From: Caulobacter sp.
Lineage (GTDB): Bacteria; Pseudomonadota; Alphaproteobacteria; Caulobacterales; Caulobacteraceae
Direction of reading: 5' to 3'
NCBI GenBank assembly: GCA_019636175.1
Contig: JAHBYC010000002.1
Coordinates: forward strand, 126,759-180,131
Length of the DNA stretch: 53,373 bases
A program made the position numbers and the translations under genes. This document shows positions 28,671 to 36,837 of this stretch, piece by piece. Positions within the stretch are counted from its first letter, which is position 1. Every line of letters begins with the position of its first letter. The notes under the pieces are model-generated. The model worked only from the letters and a program-made list of their open reading frames with translations. It had not been told where the DNA came from and ran no database searches.

Positions 28671-28811
28671 CCGCTCATCCCGGCGAAGGCCGGGACCCAT
28701 CCGCGTGATCTCGATGTGTGAGGGTCAGGGCTCCCCCTCAGCCTGTTCGAGCCCAATGCTTACAGGCCTGCGCTCTGGCGGATGGGTCCCGGCCTTCGCC
28801 GGGATGAGCGG
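28671..28811. repeat. Palindromic intergenic element, copy B (perfect 34-bp terminal inverted repeats)
   Basis: 141 bp. Bases 28671-28704 are an exact inverted copy of 28778-28811. Each arm carries an inner hairpin, CCCGGCGAAGGCCGGG. It sits 62 bp upstream of the GIY-YIG start codon and has the same orientation as copy A. The layout is that of a MITE or REP/BIME element. Confidence 0.88.
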
Positions 28812-28822
28812 ATGTTGGAGGA

Positions 28823-28888
28823 TGAGCGGAGGTGGGAGGGTGAGCGGAGGTGGGAGGGTGAGCGGAGGTGGGCGGATGAGCGGATGAT
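28823..28888. repeat. 18-bp tandem repeat (about 3.5 units)
   Basis: Units of TGAGCGGAGGTGGGAGGG repeated head to tail, the last ones diverged (TGAGCGGAGGTGGGCGGA, then a partial TGAGCGG). It directly follows the right end of copy B and reuses its TGAGCGG end sequence. Confidence 0.8.
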
Positions 28889-28936
28889 GAGTGCGGATGT
28901 TGGGGGAGGGCCGTCACCCCTCCCCCTCCACCAGCC

Positions 28937-31522
28937 TTAGTGCACCCGGGCCTTGCCGATCTCCAGCGCCCCGTCCCCGGCGTGCACCTGGATGACGCTG
29001 CCGTCTTCCAGGTCGCCGGCCAGGAGCTTCCTGGCGATCGGGTCGACCAGGTCTTTCTGGATCACCCGCTTCAGCGGCCGCGCGCCATAGACCGGGTCGT
29101 AGCCCTTTTCGGCCAGCCAGTGCAGGGCGCCGTCGTCCAGGGCGATGGCCATGCGGCGGTCGGCGAGGAGTTTTTCCACCCGGTCCAGCTGGATGCGGAC
29201 GATGGCGCCCATGTCCGCGCGGGCCAGCCGCTTGAACAGGATGATCTCGTCGATCCGGTTGAGGAATTCGGGCCGGAAGCTGCGGCGGACCACGTCCATG
29301 ACCTGGGGCCGGACCAGTTCGACGTCCTCGCCCTCGGCCTGGGCGGCGAGGAATTCGGCGCCCATGTTGCTGGTCATGACGATCAGGGTGTTGCGGAAGT
29401 CGATGGTGCGGCCCTGGCCGTCGGTCAGGCGGCCGTCATCCAGCACCTGGAGCAGCACGTTGAACACGTCGGGGTGAGCCTTTTCGACCTCGTCGAACAG
29501 CACGACCTGATAGGGCCGGCGACGCACCGCCTCGGTCAGGGCGCCGCCCTCGTCGTAGCCGACATAGCCGGGAGGCGCGCCGATCATGCGGCTGACGCTG
29601 TGCTTTTCCATGTATTCGCTCATGTCGAGGCGGGTGATCGCCGTCTCGTCGTCGAACAGGAATTCGGCCAGGGCCTTGGTCAGCTCGGTCTTGCCCACGC
29701 CCGTGGGGCCCAGGAACAGGAAGCTGCCGATCGGCCGCTGCGGGTCCTTGAGGCCGGCGCGGGCGCGGCGCACGGCGTCGGACACGGCGACCAGCGCCTC
29801 TTCCTGGCCGACCACCCGCTGGCGCAGGCCATCCTCCATGCGCAGCAGCTTGTCGCGCTCGCCTTCCAGCATCTTCTCGACCGGAACCCCGGTCCAGCGG
29901 CTGACCACGGCGGCGATCTGCTGGGCGTCGACCACCTCGGGGGCGAGGTCGTTGTCGGCCTTGCTGGTCACCTCTTCCTCGGCCAGGCGCTTTTCCATGG
30001 CCGGGATCTCGCCATAGGCGATCTCGGAGGCGCGCTGCAGGTCGCCGCGGCGCTGGGCGGCGGTCAGTTCGGCCTTCAGCCGTTCCAGGGCCTCGCGGCT
30101 CTGGGCGGCCGAGCCGACCTTTTCCTTTTCCGCCTTCCAGCGGGCGGTCATGTCGTCGGACTCCGCCTGCAGTTCCTCGATCTCGGCGTCGAGATCGCCC
30201 AGCCGGGCCTTTGAGGCGGCGTCTGTCTCCTTGCGCAGGGCCTCGCGTTCGATTTTCAGCTGGACCAGGCGGCGGTCGATCTCGTCCAGTTCCTCGGGCT
30301 TGGAGTCCACGGCCATCCGCACCCGGCTGCCGGCCTCGTCCATCAGGTCGATGGCCTTGTCGGGCAGGAAGCGGTCGGCGATGTAGCGGTGCGACAGGGT
30401 GGCGGCGGCGACGATGGCGCTGTCGCTGATGCGCACCCCGTGGTGCAGCTCGTATTTCTCCTTCAGGCCGCGCAGGATGGAGACGGTGTCCTCCACCGTC
30501 GGTTCGTCGACGAACACCGGCTGGAAGCGACGGGCCAGGGCGGCGTCCTTTTCCACATGCTTGCGGTATTCATCGAGGGTGGTGGCGCCGACGCAGTGCA
30601 GCTCGCCCCGCGCCAGGGCGGGCTTGAGCAGGTTGGAGGCGTCCATCGCCCCGTCGCTCTTGCCGGCGCCGACCAGGGTGTGCATCTCGTCGATGAACAG
30701 GATGATGCCGCCCTCGGCGGCGGTCACCTCGTTGAGCACGGCCTTCAGACGCTCCTCGAACTCGCCGCGGTATTTGGCGCCGGCGATCAGGCTGCCCATG
30801 TCGAGGCTGAGCAGCTTCTTGTCCTTCAGGCTTTCGGGCACGTCGCCCTCGACGATGCGCAGGGCCAGACCCTCGACGATGGCGGTCTTGCCGACGCCGG
30901 GCTCGCCGATGAGGACGGGATTGTTCTTGGTGCGCCGCGACAGCACCTGGATGGTGCGGCGGATCTCCTCGTCGCGGCCGATGACCGGGTCGAGCTTCTG
31001 GTCGCGGGCGGCCTGGGTGAGATCGCGGGCATAGCGCTTGAGGGCGTCGTAGCCTTCCTCGGCCGAAGCGCTGTCGGCGGTGCGGCCCTTGCGCATGGCC
31101 TCGGCGGCGGTGTTGAGGGACTTCTCGTCGACCCCGGCGCCCTTGAGGGCCTTGGCCGCCTCGCCGCCTTCCTTGGCCAGGGCGATCAGCAGCCGTTCAG
31201 TGGTGACAAAGCTGTCGCCGGCCGCCTTGGCGCCTTCCTCGGCGGCGGCGAAGACGCGGGCCGATTCCGGCTTCAGATACAGCTGGCCCGAGCCGCCCTC
31301 GACCTTGGGCATCTTGCCCAGCAGCGCCTCGACCGCCGTCTCCACGGCGTCGGGCCGGCCGCCGGCGCTCTGGATCAGGGCGGCGGACAGGCCGTCCTTT
31401 TCCTCGAGCAGAACCTTGAGCAGATGTTCGGGCGCCAGCTGCTGGTGGCGGCGGGCCAGGGCCAGGGATTGGGCCGATTGCACGGCCTGTTTGGCGCGGT
31501 CGGAGTAGAGGTCGATATTCAA
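28937..31522 (-). CDS. clpB: ATP-dependent disaggregase ClpB
   Basis: An 861-residue Hsp100 chaperone. It has the N-terminal Clp repeat domain ([18 protein letters not shown]), AAA-1 with Walker A GEPGVGKT and [17 protein letters not shown], the coiled-coil middle domain (about 400-530, helix-rich, with [20 protein letters not shown]), and AAA-2 with [19 protein letters not shown] and [15 protein letters not shown]. The middle domain distinguishes ClpB from ClpA/ClpC, and no ClpP-binding IGF loop is needed. It works with DnaK to dissolve aggregates after heat shock. A possible sigma-32 promoter lies 67-95 bp upstream. Full length. Confidence 0.97.
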   Translation of the reverse strand: MNIDLYSDRAKQAVQSAQSLALARRHQQLAPEHLLKVLLEEKDGLSAALIQSAGGRPDAVETAVEALLGKMPKVEGGSGQLYLKPESARVFAAAEEGAKAAGDSFVTTERLLIALAKEGGEAAKALKGAGVDEKSLNTAAEAMRKGRTADSASAEEGYDALKRYARDLTQAARDQKLDPVIGRDEEIRRTIQVLSRRTKNNPVLIGEPGVGKTAIVEGLALRIVEGDVPESLKDKKLLSLDMGSLIAGAKYRGEFEERLKAVLNEVTAAEGGIILFIDEMHTLVGAGKSDGAMDASNLLKPALARGELHCVGATTLDEYRKHVEKDAALARRFQPVFVDEPTVEDTVSILRGLKEKYELHHGVRISDSAIVAAATLSHRYIADRFLPDKAIDLMDEAGSRVRMAVDSKPEELDEIDRRLVQLKIEREALRKETDAASKARLGDLDAEIEELQAESDDMTARWKAEKEKVGSAAQSREALERLKAELTAAQRRGDLQRASEIAYGEIPAMEKRLAEEEVTSKADNDLAPEVVDAQQIAAVVSRWTGVPVEKMLEGERDKLLRMEDGLRQRVVGQEEALVAVSDAVRRARAGLKDPQRPIGSFLFLGPTGVGKTELTKALAEFLFDDETAITRLDMSEYMEKHSVSRMIGAPPGYVGYDEGGALTEAVRRRPYQVVLFDEVEKAHPDVFNVLLQVLDDGRLTDGQGRTIDFRNTLIVMTSNMGAEFLAAQAEGEDVELVRPQVMDVVRRSFRPEFLNRIDEIILFKRLARADMGAIVRIQLDRVEKLLADRRMAIALDDGALHWLAEKGYDPVYGARPLKRVIQKDLVDPIARKLLAGDLEDGSVIQVHAGDGALEIGKARVH

Positions 31523-31588
31523 GTGGATGTCCCCTCGATCAGGCGGATGAAACCGGCCGCCTCATCGGAGCGCAACCGGCTGATGCGG

Positions 31589-31617
31589 ATGTAGGTGTGG
31601 CCCAAGGGTCACACAAG
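31589..31617 (-). promoter_or_regulatory. Possible sigma-32 (heat-shock) promoter of clpB
   Basis: On the minus strand, CTTG (31617-31614) is followed after 18 bp by CCTACAT (31595-31589), similar to the alphaproteobacterial RpoH pattern CTTG...CCCCATNT/CCTATNT. The position, 67 bp upstream of the start codon, suits a heat-shock gene. Confidence 0.35.
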
Positions 31618-31683
31618 GAGGTGGATCAAAAGTCGGAGGATTTAACCCGTCATCCCGGAAGGGGGAGCGGGGCCGACTGCAAT

Positions 31684-31892
31684 TCCTCCCCCCGACCAAA
31701 GGGCGGGGGAGGGGGACCGCGGCCGCAGGCCGGGGTGGAGGGGGCGGCGCCGGGGGTGGGAGATTGACCGGAAGACTTGTGTTGGCGGACGGCGCCAGAA
31801 CGTGGGCCTGCCTGAACGGCCGGAGCCGCCCCCTCCACCACGCGGGGTATTCCCCGCGTGGTCCCCCTCCCCCAGGCTCCGCCTGGGGGAGG
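31684..31892. repeat. Inverted pair of GC-rich elements (family 3) with terminator hairpin
   Basis: The left arm (31684-31748) and right arm (31825-31892) share the pattern CCTCCCCC ... GGGGGAGGGGGACC ... GGTGGAGGGGGCGGC in opposite orientation. The outer end of the right arm forms a perfect 12-bp hairpin (31866-31877 with 31881-31892) ending one base from the stop codon of the M20 peptidase, so it can serve as its terminator. Confidence 0.75.
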
Positions 31893-31893
31893 A

Positions 31894-33312
31894 TTACTTC
31901 TGGTTGGCGTAGATCTTGACGACCTCGTAGAGGAAGCGGCGGCCATCGTAGAGGCTCTTGACCCGCAGGCGCTCGTTGAGGCCATGGGTGCCGTTGCCGT
32001 CGGGGTCGCCGAAGATGCCGGACAGGCCGTAGGTCGGAATGCCGGCGGCGGTGGTGTAGCGGCCGTCGGTGGCGCCGGTGGTCATGGTCGGGATGACCGG
32101 CACGCCGGGCCAGATCTCGCCGGCCACCTTCAGCGCCGGTTGCAGCACCTGCGGGGTCAGGGGCGGGGTGACCGCCACGGCGCTGGGCTCGGCGGCCAGG
32201 GTGATCTTGATGCCGGGATCGGCGGCGACGCGCTCCAGGTCCTTCAGCACCTGGCGCGGATCGTTGCCCGGGAGGATGCGGCAGTTGACGTTGGCGGTGG
32301 CCCGTTGCGGCAGGGCGTTGGGGGCGTGGCCGGCGGTGACCATGGTCGGCACGCAGGTGGTGCGCATCATGCTGTTGCGGCCCCGGTCCTTGGTGACGAT
32401 GGCCTCGGCTGCGGCGTCGGTCGGGTCGGCGAGGATGGCGGCCAGGGCGGCGGCGACCTCGGGCGTTTCCAGCTTGGCGACGCCTTCGAAATTGGCCCGC
32501 ACGGAGTCGTTGATGGCGATCGGGAAGTCGTATTCGCCGATGTTGGTCAGGGCCCTGGACAGCCGGACGATGGCGTTGTCCTTGTAGGGCCGGCTGGAGT
32601 GGCCGCCCTTGTTGGTGATCTCAAGGGTGTAGTCCTGATAGATCTTCTCGCCGGCCTGGATGCCGAGGAACTGCGGCTTGCCGGTCTCGTCGAGCCGGCC
32701 GCCGGCCCCCTCGTTCAGGGCCATGCCGGCGGCGAGGGCGTCCGGATGGTTCTTCAGCAGAAAGTCGACGCCGTTGAAGGTGTCGGCTGTTTCCTCGCCG
32801 CAGGTCAGGGCCAGCTTGATGTCGCGGCGCGGCTTGAAGCCCTCCTCACGGTAGCGAACCATGCTGTCGGTGAAGATGGCGGCCATGGCTTTGTCGTCGC
32901 TGGTCCCGCGCGCGTAGAAGTAGCCGTCCTCCTCGATCAGGGTGAAGGGATCGCGCACCCAGTCCTCGCGCTTGGCCTCGACCACATCGATGTGGGCCAG
33001 CAGCAGCAGGGGCTTGGCCTTGGGATCCTTGCCGTGCAGCACCGCGATCAGGTTGCCGTCTTTGGGCCGGTCGGCGGGGGCGATGATCCGGATGTCGCTG
33101 TCGGGATAGCCGGCCGCCTTGAGCCGCGCCGCCATCCGTTCCGCCGCCAGGGTGCAGCTGCCCGAGGACAGGGTGGTGTTGGTCTCCACCAGCTCCTTGT
33201 AGAGCCCCTTGAAGCGGACCAGGTCCGGAGACAGGGCCTCCTGCGCGGGGGCGGCGGACACGGCTCCCAGAGCCAGCAGGGCGGTTGCGGCGGTCAGGCG
33301 AAGGACGGACAT
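31894..33312 (-). CDS. Secreted M20-family metallopeptidase
   Basis: A 472-residue protein with a Sec signal peptide (MSVLRLTAATALLALGAVSA, cleavage near APAQ). Metal-site motifs of M20 dizinc peptidases are LLLAHIDVVEAK (His and Asp), the bridging ARGTSDDKAM (Asp), TCGEETADT (catalytic and metal Glu), NEGAGG and the late histidine in GNGTHGLNERL. The dimerisation domain contains TNKGGHSSRPYKDNAI. The long sequence upstream to 33534 in frame lacks family similarity, so the ATG at 33312, with GGGGAG 7 bp upstream, is the start. It would act as a periplasmic or secreted aminopeptidase/carboxypeptidase; the substrate is unknown. Single gene flanked by palindromic repeats on both sides. Confidence 0.92.
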   Translation of the reverse strand: MSVLRLTAATALLALGAVSAAPAQEALSPDLVRFKGLYKELVETNTTLSSGSCTLAAERMAARLKAAGYPDSDIRIIAPADRPKDGNLIAVLHGKDPKAKPLLLLAHIDVVEAKREDWVRDPFTLIEEDGYFYARGTSDDKAMAAIFTDSMVRYREEGFKPRRDIKLALTCGEETADTFNGVDFLLKNHPDALAAGMALNEGAGGRLDETGKPQFLGIQAGEKIYQDYTLEITNKGGHSSRPYKDNAIVRLSRALTNIGEYDFPIAINDSVRANFEGVAKLETPEVAAALAAILADPTDAAAEAIVTKDRGRNSMMRTTCVPTMVTAGHAPNALPQRATANVNCRILPGNDPRQVLKDLERVAADPGIKITLAAEPSAVAVTPPLTPQVLQPALKVAGEIWPGVPVIPTMTTGATDGRYTTAAGIPTYGLSGIFGDPDGNGTHGLNERLRVKSLYDGRRFLYEVVKIYANQK

Positions 33313-33376
33313 GAAAGCTCCCCGGATGTGTGACGGGAGCCTAGGGATCATGACGACGCTGGGCAACCATTGGCAT

Positions 33377-33424
33377 CCTTCTCCCCTTGCGGGAGAAGGT
33401 GGCGCGGAGCGCCGGATGAGGGGT
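33377..33424. repeat. Family 2 palindromic repeat, copy 2
   Basis: CCTTCTCCCCTTGCGGGAGA, then AGGTGGCGCGGAGCGCCGGA and TGAGGGG. It is in the opposite orientation to the copies at 27936 and 33484 and lies upstream of the M20 peptidase start. Confidence 0.7.
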
Positions 33425-33483
33425 TGATGAAGGATCCCGTCGCCATCGCAGCAAGACCCGCCCTTCCCTGTCAGCCGGCGCGA

Positions 33484-33544
33484 CCCCTCATCCGTCGCCC
33501 CGGACCTGGTCCGGGGCGACACCTTCTCCCGCAAGGGGAGAAGG
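33484..33544. repeat. Family 2 palindromic repeat, copy 3
   Basis: CCCCTCATCCGTCGCCCCGG, then ACCTGGTCCGGGGCGACACC and TTCTCCCGCAAGGGGAGAAGG. A perfect inner hairpin GTCGCCCCGGACC / GGTCCGGGGCGAC and a second CTTCTCC/GGAGAAG hairpin. It forms an inverted pair with copy 2 and is placed to terminate the DUF4893 gene. Confidence 0.7.
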
Positions 33545-33559
33545 ATGAATCGAGGCGGC

Positions 33560-34372
33560 CTACTTCACCAACTCCATCACATCCAGCTTCGACTCCTGCC
33601 TGGGCCAGGGCAGCACCAGGCGCCAGCGGGTCTCGCCGATCCGCTCCAGGGCGCCGATCTGGTCGCGTTCGGGCATCTGGCTGTAGACCGGATAGCCGGT
33701 CTCGCCGTCGCCCCAGGCCTGGGCGCCGATGAAGATCAGCCGCCGGTCGTTGGCCGGGTCGGGATAGAGCAGGCCTCGGGTGCGCTGGCTGCCGGTGGTC
33801 TTGGTCAGCACCAGATCGCCGCCAGGCGAGAGTTCGACGGTGCATTTGAACCAGGGATAGGCGACGTAGGAGAGGCCGTCCCCGCTGATCGACCCGATCT
33901 TGACGGTGCGACAGCGATAGACGCCCGGCGGCGGCTGCAGACGGCCGGCCAGGGCGGCGTCGGGAACCAGCAGCAGGCCCAGGGCGTCGATCTCGGCGCC
34001 ATGCTCGCGGTCGGCCTCGCGCAGGGCCTGTCGCCAGGCCCGGTTCAGCCGCGACAGGCGATCCTCGTCGGCGGGGCTGGCCACCAGACGCCACTGATCG
34101 ATCCCGCCCTGTTCGCCCTCGGCCGGAGGCTGGGGCAGAGGCGGCGACTCGGCCACGGGTTCTGGCGGCGTCCCGGCCGTGTCGGCGGGGGATGGAGCGA
34201 CAGGCCCCTTGGCCGCGTCGGCGGCCGCGGCGGCGGACGGCAGGGCGGCTCCGGTCCCGGCGGGTTTCGCCTCCGGCGGATCGGACCGCGCGGGCTCGCC
34301 GGACCGGGAGCAGGCGGCGGTAGCAAGAACGGCCGTGAGGGCGATGGAAGACAGGTATCGGGCGCGCATCAT
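33560..34372 (-). CDS. DUF4893-domain lipoprotein
   Basis: A 270-residue protein. The N-terminus MMRARYLSSIALTAVLATAAC is a lipoprotein signal with lipobox ATAAC (Cys21). An Ala/Pro-rich linker (about 25-90) follows, then a DUF4893 domain: WRLVASPADEDRLSRLNRAW, GVYRCRTVKIGS, YVAYPWFKC, TKTTGSQRTRGLLYPD and the closing WRLVLPWPRQESKLDVMELV. The family is found in alphaproteobacteria with no known function. The two cysteines in YRCRT and WFKCTV could pair in the periplasm. Separate transcription unit from pheA, about 40 bp downstream of it on the same strand. Confidence 0.85.
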   Translation of the reverse strand: MMRARYLSSIALTAVLATAACSRSGEPARSDPPEAKPAGTGAALPSAAAAADAAKGPVAPSPADTAGTPPEPVAESPPLPQPPAEGEQGGIDQWRLVASPADEDRLSRLNRAWRQALREADREHGAEIDALGLLLVPDAALAGRLQPPPGVYRCRTVKIGSISGDGLSYVAYPWFKCTVELSPGGDLVLTKTTGSQRTRGLLYPDPANDRRLIFIGAQAWGDGETGYPVYSQMPERDQIGALERIGETRWRLVLPWPRQESKLDVMELVK

Positions 34373-34413
34373 CCCTTAACGGTGACGCGCGCCAACGGTT
34401 CAGTCAAAGGCCG

Positions 34414-35256
34414 TCAGACCCGGTCGCGGAAGGGATCGGCCGGGAAGACGCCGAGGATCTCGATCCGGTCGGTGAAGTAGCCGAGTTCCTCCAGCGCCAG
34501 GGCCAGACCCCGGTCCTCGGGACGTCCATCGACTTCGGCGTAGAAGAAGGTGGCGGTGAAGGCGCCGCCCTCCATGTAGCTTTCCAGCTTGGTCATGTTG
34601 ACGCCGTTGGTCGCGAACCCGCCCATCGCCTTGTAGAGGGCCGCCGGGATGTTCTTCACCCGGAAGCAGAAGGAGGTGATGCAGCGCTGGGTGAAGGGGG
34701 GTGACGGCGGGGCCTTGTCGGCGGTCATCACCAGGAAGCGGGTGGTGTTGTGGCGCTCGTCCTCGATGTCCTTGGCCAGGATGTCGAGCCCATAGATTTC
34801 CGCCGCCAGGGCCGGGGCGATGGCGGCCCGGGTCGGGTCGGGGTTCTGCGCCAGGGCGCGGGCGGCGCCGGCGGTGTCGCCGACAGCCTCGGTCTCGACG
34901 CCCAGCTTCTTCAGCGACTTGCGGCACTGGTGAAGGGCGATGGCCATGCTGGACACGGTCTTGACCTGGTCCAGCCTGACGCCGCGGTTGGCCATCAGCT
35001 GGAAGCGGATCGGCTTGAACCGCTCGCCGATGATCTTCAGGCCCGAGTTGGGCAGCAGGTGATGGACGTCGGCCACCCGTCCGGCGATGGAGTTCTCCAC
35101 CGGGATCATCCCCAGTTCGCAGACGCCGCTGGAGACCGCCACGAAGGCCTCCTCGAAGGTGGCGTAGGGTGCGGCTTCATAGCCGGGGAAATAGTCGCGG
35201 CAGGCCTCGTGGCTGTTGGCGCCGGGGGCGCCCTGGAAGGCGATCTTCTTGAGCAT
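34414..35256 (-). CDS. pheA: Prephenate dehydratase
   Basis: A 280-residue monofunctional enzyme that converts prephenate to phenylpyruvate for phenylalanine synthesis. The catalytic domain has AFQGAPGANSHEA, PVENSIAGRVADVHHLL and the signature HNTTRFLVM with the catalytic Thr of NTTRF. A C-terminal ACT domain (about 190-270: FCFRVKNIPAALYKAMGGFA and ESYMEGG) gives feedback control by phenylalanine. No chorismate mutase domain is attached. It starts 7 bp after the kdsB stop, so kdsB and pheA are one operon. Confidence 0.95.
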   Translation of the reverse strand: MLKKIAFQGAPGANSHEACRDYFPGYEAAPYATFEEAFVAVSSGVCELGMIPVENSIAGRVADVHHLLPNSGLKIIGERFKPIRFQLMANRGVRLDQVKTVSSMAIALHQCRKSLKKLGVETEAVGDTAGAARALAQNPDPTRAAIAPALAAEIYGLDILAKDIEDERHNTTRFLVMTADKAPPSPPFTQRCITSFCFRVKNIPAALYKAMGGFATNGVNMTKLESYMEGGAFTATFFYAEVDGRPEDRGLALALEELGYFTDRIEILGVFPADPFRDRV

Positions 35257-35262
35257 TGTATT

Positions 35263-35997
35263 TCACACAGTCTTTGCGTGAGCCCGGGCGGCCTCGAGGT
35301 CGGCCGGGTTGTCGACGGAGATGGGCGCGGCCTCTGCAACGGACGCCCAGTAGGACAGGCCCATTTCCAGGCCTCTCAGCTGTTCCAGCTTCTCGCGCCG
35401 CTCCAGGGCCGAAGGCGGCGCGCTGTTAAATCGCTCGAGCGCGGCGCGGCGATAGCCGTAGATGCCGATGTGGCGCCAGACCGGGCCGTCGCCATAGAGG
35501 GTGGAGCGGGTGAAGTAGAGGGCGCGGCCCGAGCGGCCGTCGGCCTGCATCGCCAGGACGGCCTTGACCACATCGGGGTTGGCCCGGTCCTCGACCGAGG
35601 CCTCGACGGCCACGACGGTGGCGACGTCGCAGCCCGGCTGGTCGGCCAGCAGGCCTGCGCAGGCGCTCAGCACCGAGGGCGGGACGAAGGGCATGTCGCC
35701 CTGCAGATTGATCACCGCGTCGTGCCGCCCGGCGGGATCGAGCTCGGCCAGCGCCGCCTGGATGCGGTCCGAACCCGACGGCAGGGCCGGATCGGTCAGC
35801 ACCGCCTGGCCCCCGGCGGCCCGCACCGCCTCGACGATCTCGGCATCGCCGGCGGCCACGGCGACGGGGCCGATGTCGGCGGCCTCGGCTTGGCGCAGAA
35901 CGCGGACGATCATCGCAACCCCGCCGATTTCAGCCAGGGGCTTGTTCGGCAAACGGGTGGCGGCCATGCGGGCGGGGATCAGGACAATGGGTTTCAT
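35263..35997 (-). CDS. kdsB: 3-deoxy-manno-octulosonate cytidylyltransferase (CMP-Kdo synthetase)
   Basis: A 244-residue nucleotidyltransferase that activates Kdo with CTP for lipopolysaccharide inner-core synthesis. The N-terminal CTP-binding motif is IPARMAATRLPNKPLAEI; INLQGDMPF carries the metal-binding aspartate; YFTRSTLYGD and HIGIYGYRRAALERF are Kdo-site segments; and LEQLRGLEMG is conserved. The upstream in-frame extension lacks similarity, so the ATG at 35997 is the start. First gene of the kdsB-pheA operon, divergent from the cytochrome c gene across 149 bp. Confidence 0.95.
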   Translation of the reverse strand: MKPIVLIPARMAATRLPNKPLAEIGGVAMIVRVLRQAEAADIGPVAVAAGDAEIVEAVRAAGGQAVLTDPALPSGSDRIQAALAELDPAGRHDAVINLQGDMPFVPPSVLSACAGLLADQPGCDVATVVAVEASVEDRANPDVVKAVLAMQADGRSGRALYFTRSTLYGDGPVWRHIGIYGYRRAALERFNSAPPSALERREKLEQLRGLEMGLSYWASVAEAAPISVDNPADLEAARAHAKTV

Positions 35998-36146
35998 GGG
36001 CTCGAAACAGGGGCTTTTGTCTGTGCCTGCGGCGGTCCGCGCGCTTGCGAAGGCGGCGGTAGCGTGTAAGAGACGCGGGCGCAACAAGGGGCGGGATTCT
36101 CCACGGTTCCCGTTCATGACCGAAACACTCGATTTCATGAGCGAAC

Positions 36147-36794
36147 ATGAGCGACCTGACGTTCAATAAAATTGCCGGCGGCGTGCTGGTGGTCGGCCTC
36201 ACCATCTTCGGCCTTCGCGAACTGAGCGGGATGGTCTTCGAAACCCATGAACTCGAGAAGCCCGGCTACGCCGTGGCCGTTCAGGAAACCCCCGGCGAAG
36301 GTCCGGCCGCCGAGGTCGCTCCCGATTGGGGCACGGTGATTCCCGCCACCGACCCCGCGCTGGGCCAGGCCGTGTCGGCCAAGTGCGCCAGCTGCCACAC
36401 CTTTACCGCCGGCGGCGCCAACGGCACCGGACCGAACCTCTACGGCACCATGGGCAAGCAGCCCGGCACCCATCCCGGCTTCGCCTATTCGGACGGCATG
36501 AAGGCCTTCGGTCAGGGCAAGGTCTGGACCTTCGACGAGCTGGACCAGTTCCTCAAGGCGCCGCAGAAGCACGTCCAGGGCACCAAGATGACCTTCGTGG
36601 GCCTGAAGAAGCAGGAAGACCGCATCGCCATGTTGTCCTACCTGCACAGCCTGGGCTCGACCCTGCCGATCCCGGCGCCGAAGCCGGCCGCCGCGCCCGC
36701 CGAGGCCCCTGCCGCCGACGCGCCCGCCGCCGAGGGCGCGCCCGAAGCCGCCGCGCCGACGAACGGAACCACGGACGCCAAGCCCGCCACCTGA
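36147..36794 (+). CDS. Membrane-anchored class I cytochrome c (CycM/c552-type)
   Basis: A 215-residue protein with an uncleaved N-terminal membrane anchor (IAGGVLVVGLTIFGLREL). Heme is bound at Cys80-Ala-Ser-Cys83-His84, and Met148 in GTKMTFVGL is the sixth ligand; the class I fold is seen in GTGPNLYGTMG. The C-terminal 45 residues are an Ala/Pro-rich tail (APAEAPAADAPAAEG), probably a flexible extension. Such cytochromes pass electrons from the bc1 complex to terminal oxidases in alphaproteobacteria. The kdsB-divergent position is conserved in Caulobacter-type genomes as far as I recall. Confidence 0.92.
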   Translation: MSDLTFNKIAGGVLVVGLTIFGLRELSGMVFETHELEKPGYAVAVQETPGEGPAAEVAPDWGTVIPATDPALGQAVSAKCASCHTFTAGGANGTGPNLYGTMGKQPGTHPGFAYSDGMKAFGQGKVWTFDELDQFLKAPQKHVQGTKMTFVGLKKQEDRIAMLSYLHSLGSTLPIPAPKPAAAPAEAPAADAPAAEGAPEAAAPTNGTTDAKPAT

Positions 36795-36837
36795 TCGGCG
36801 GCTTCCCGACCAGGATTTGCCCGGCTAGGGTGACGCC

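Noticed and set aside
28823-28888. Possible CRISPR array
   Set aside because: The 18-bp units are directly contiguous without spacers, and no cas genes are present.
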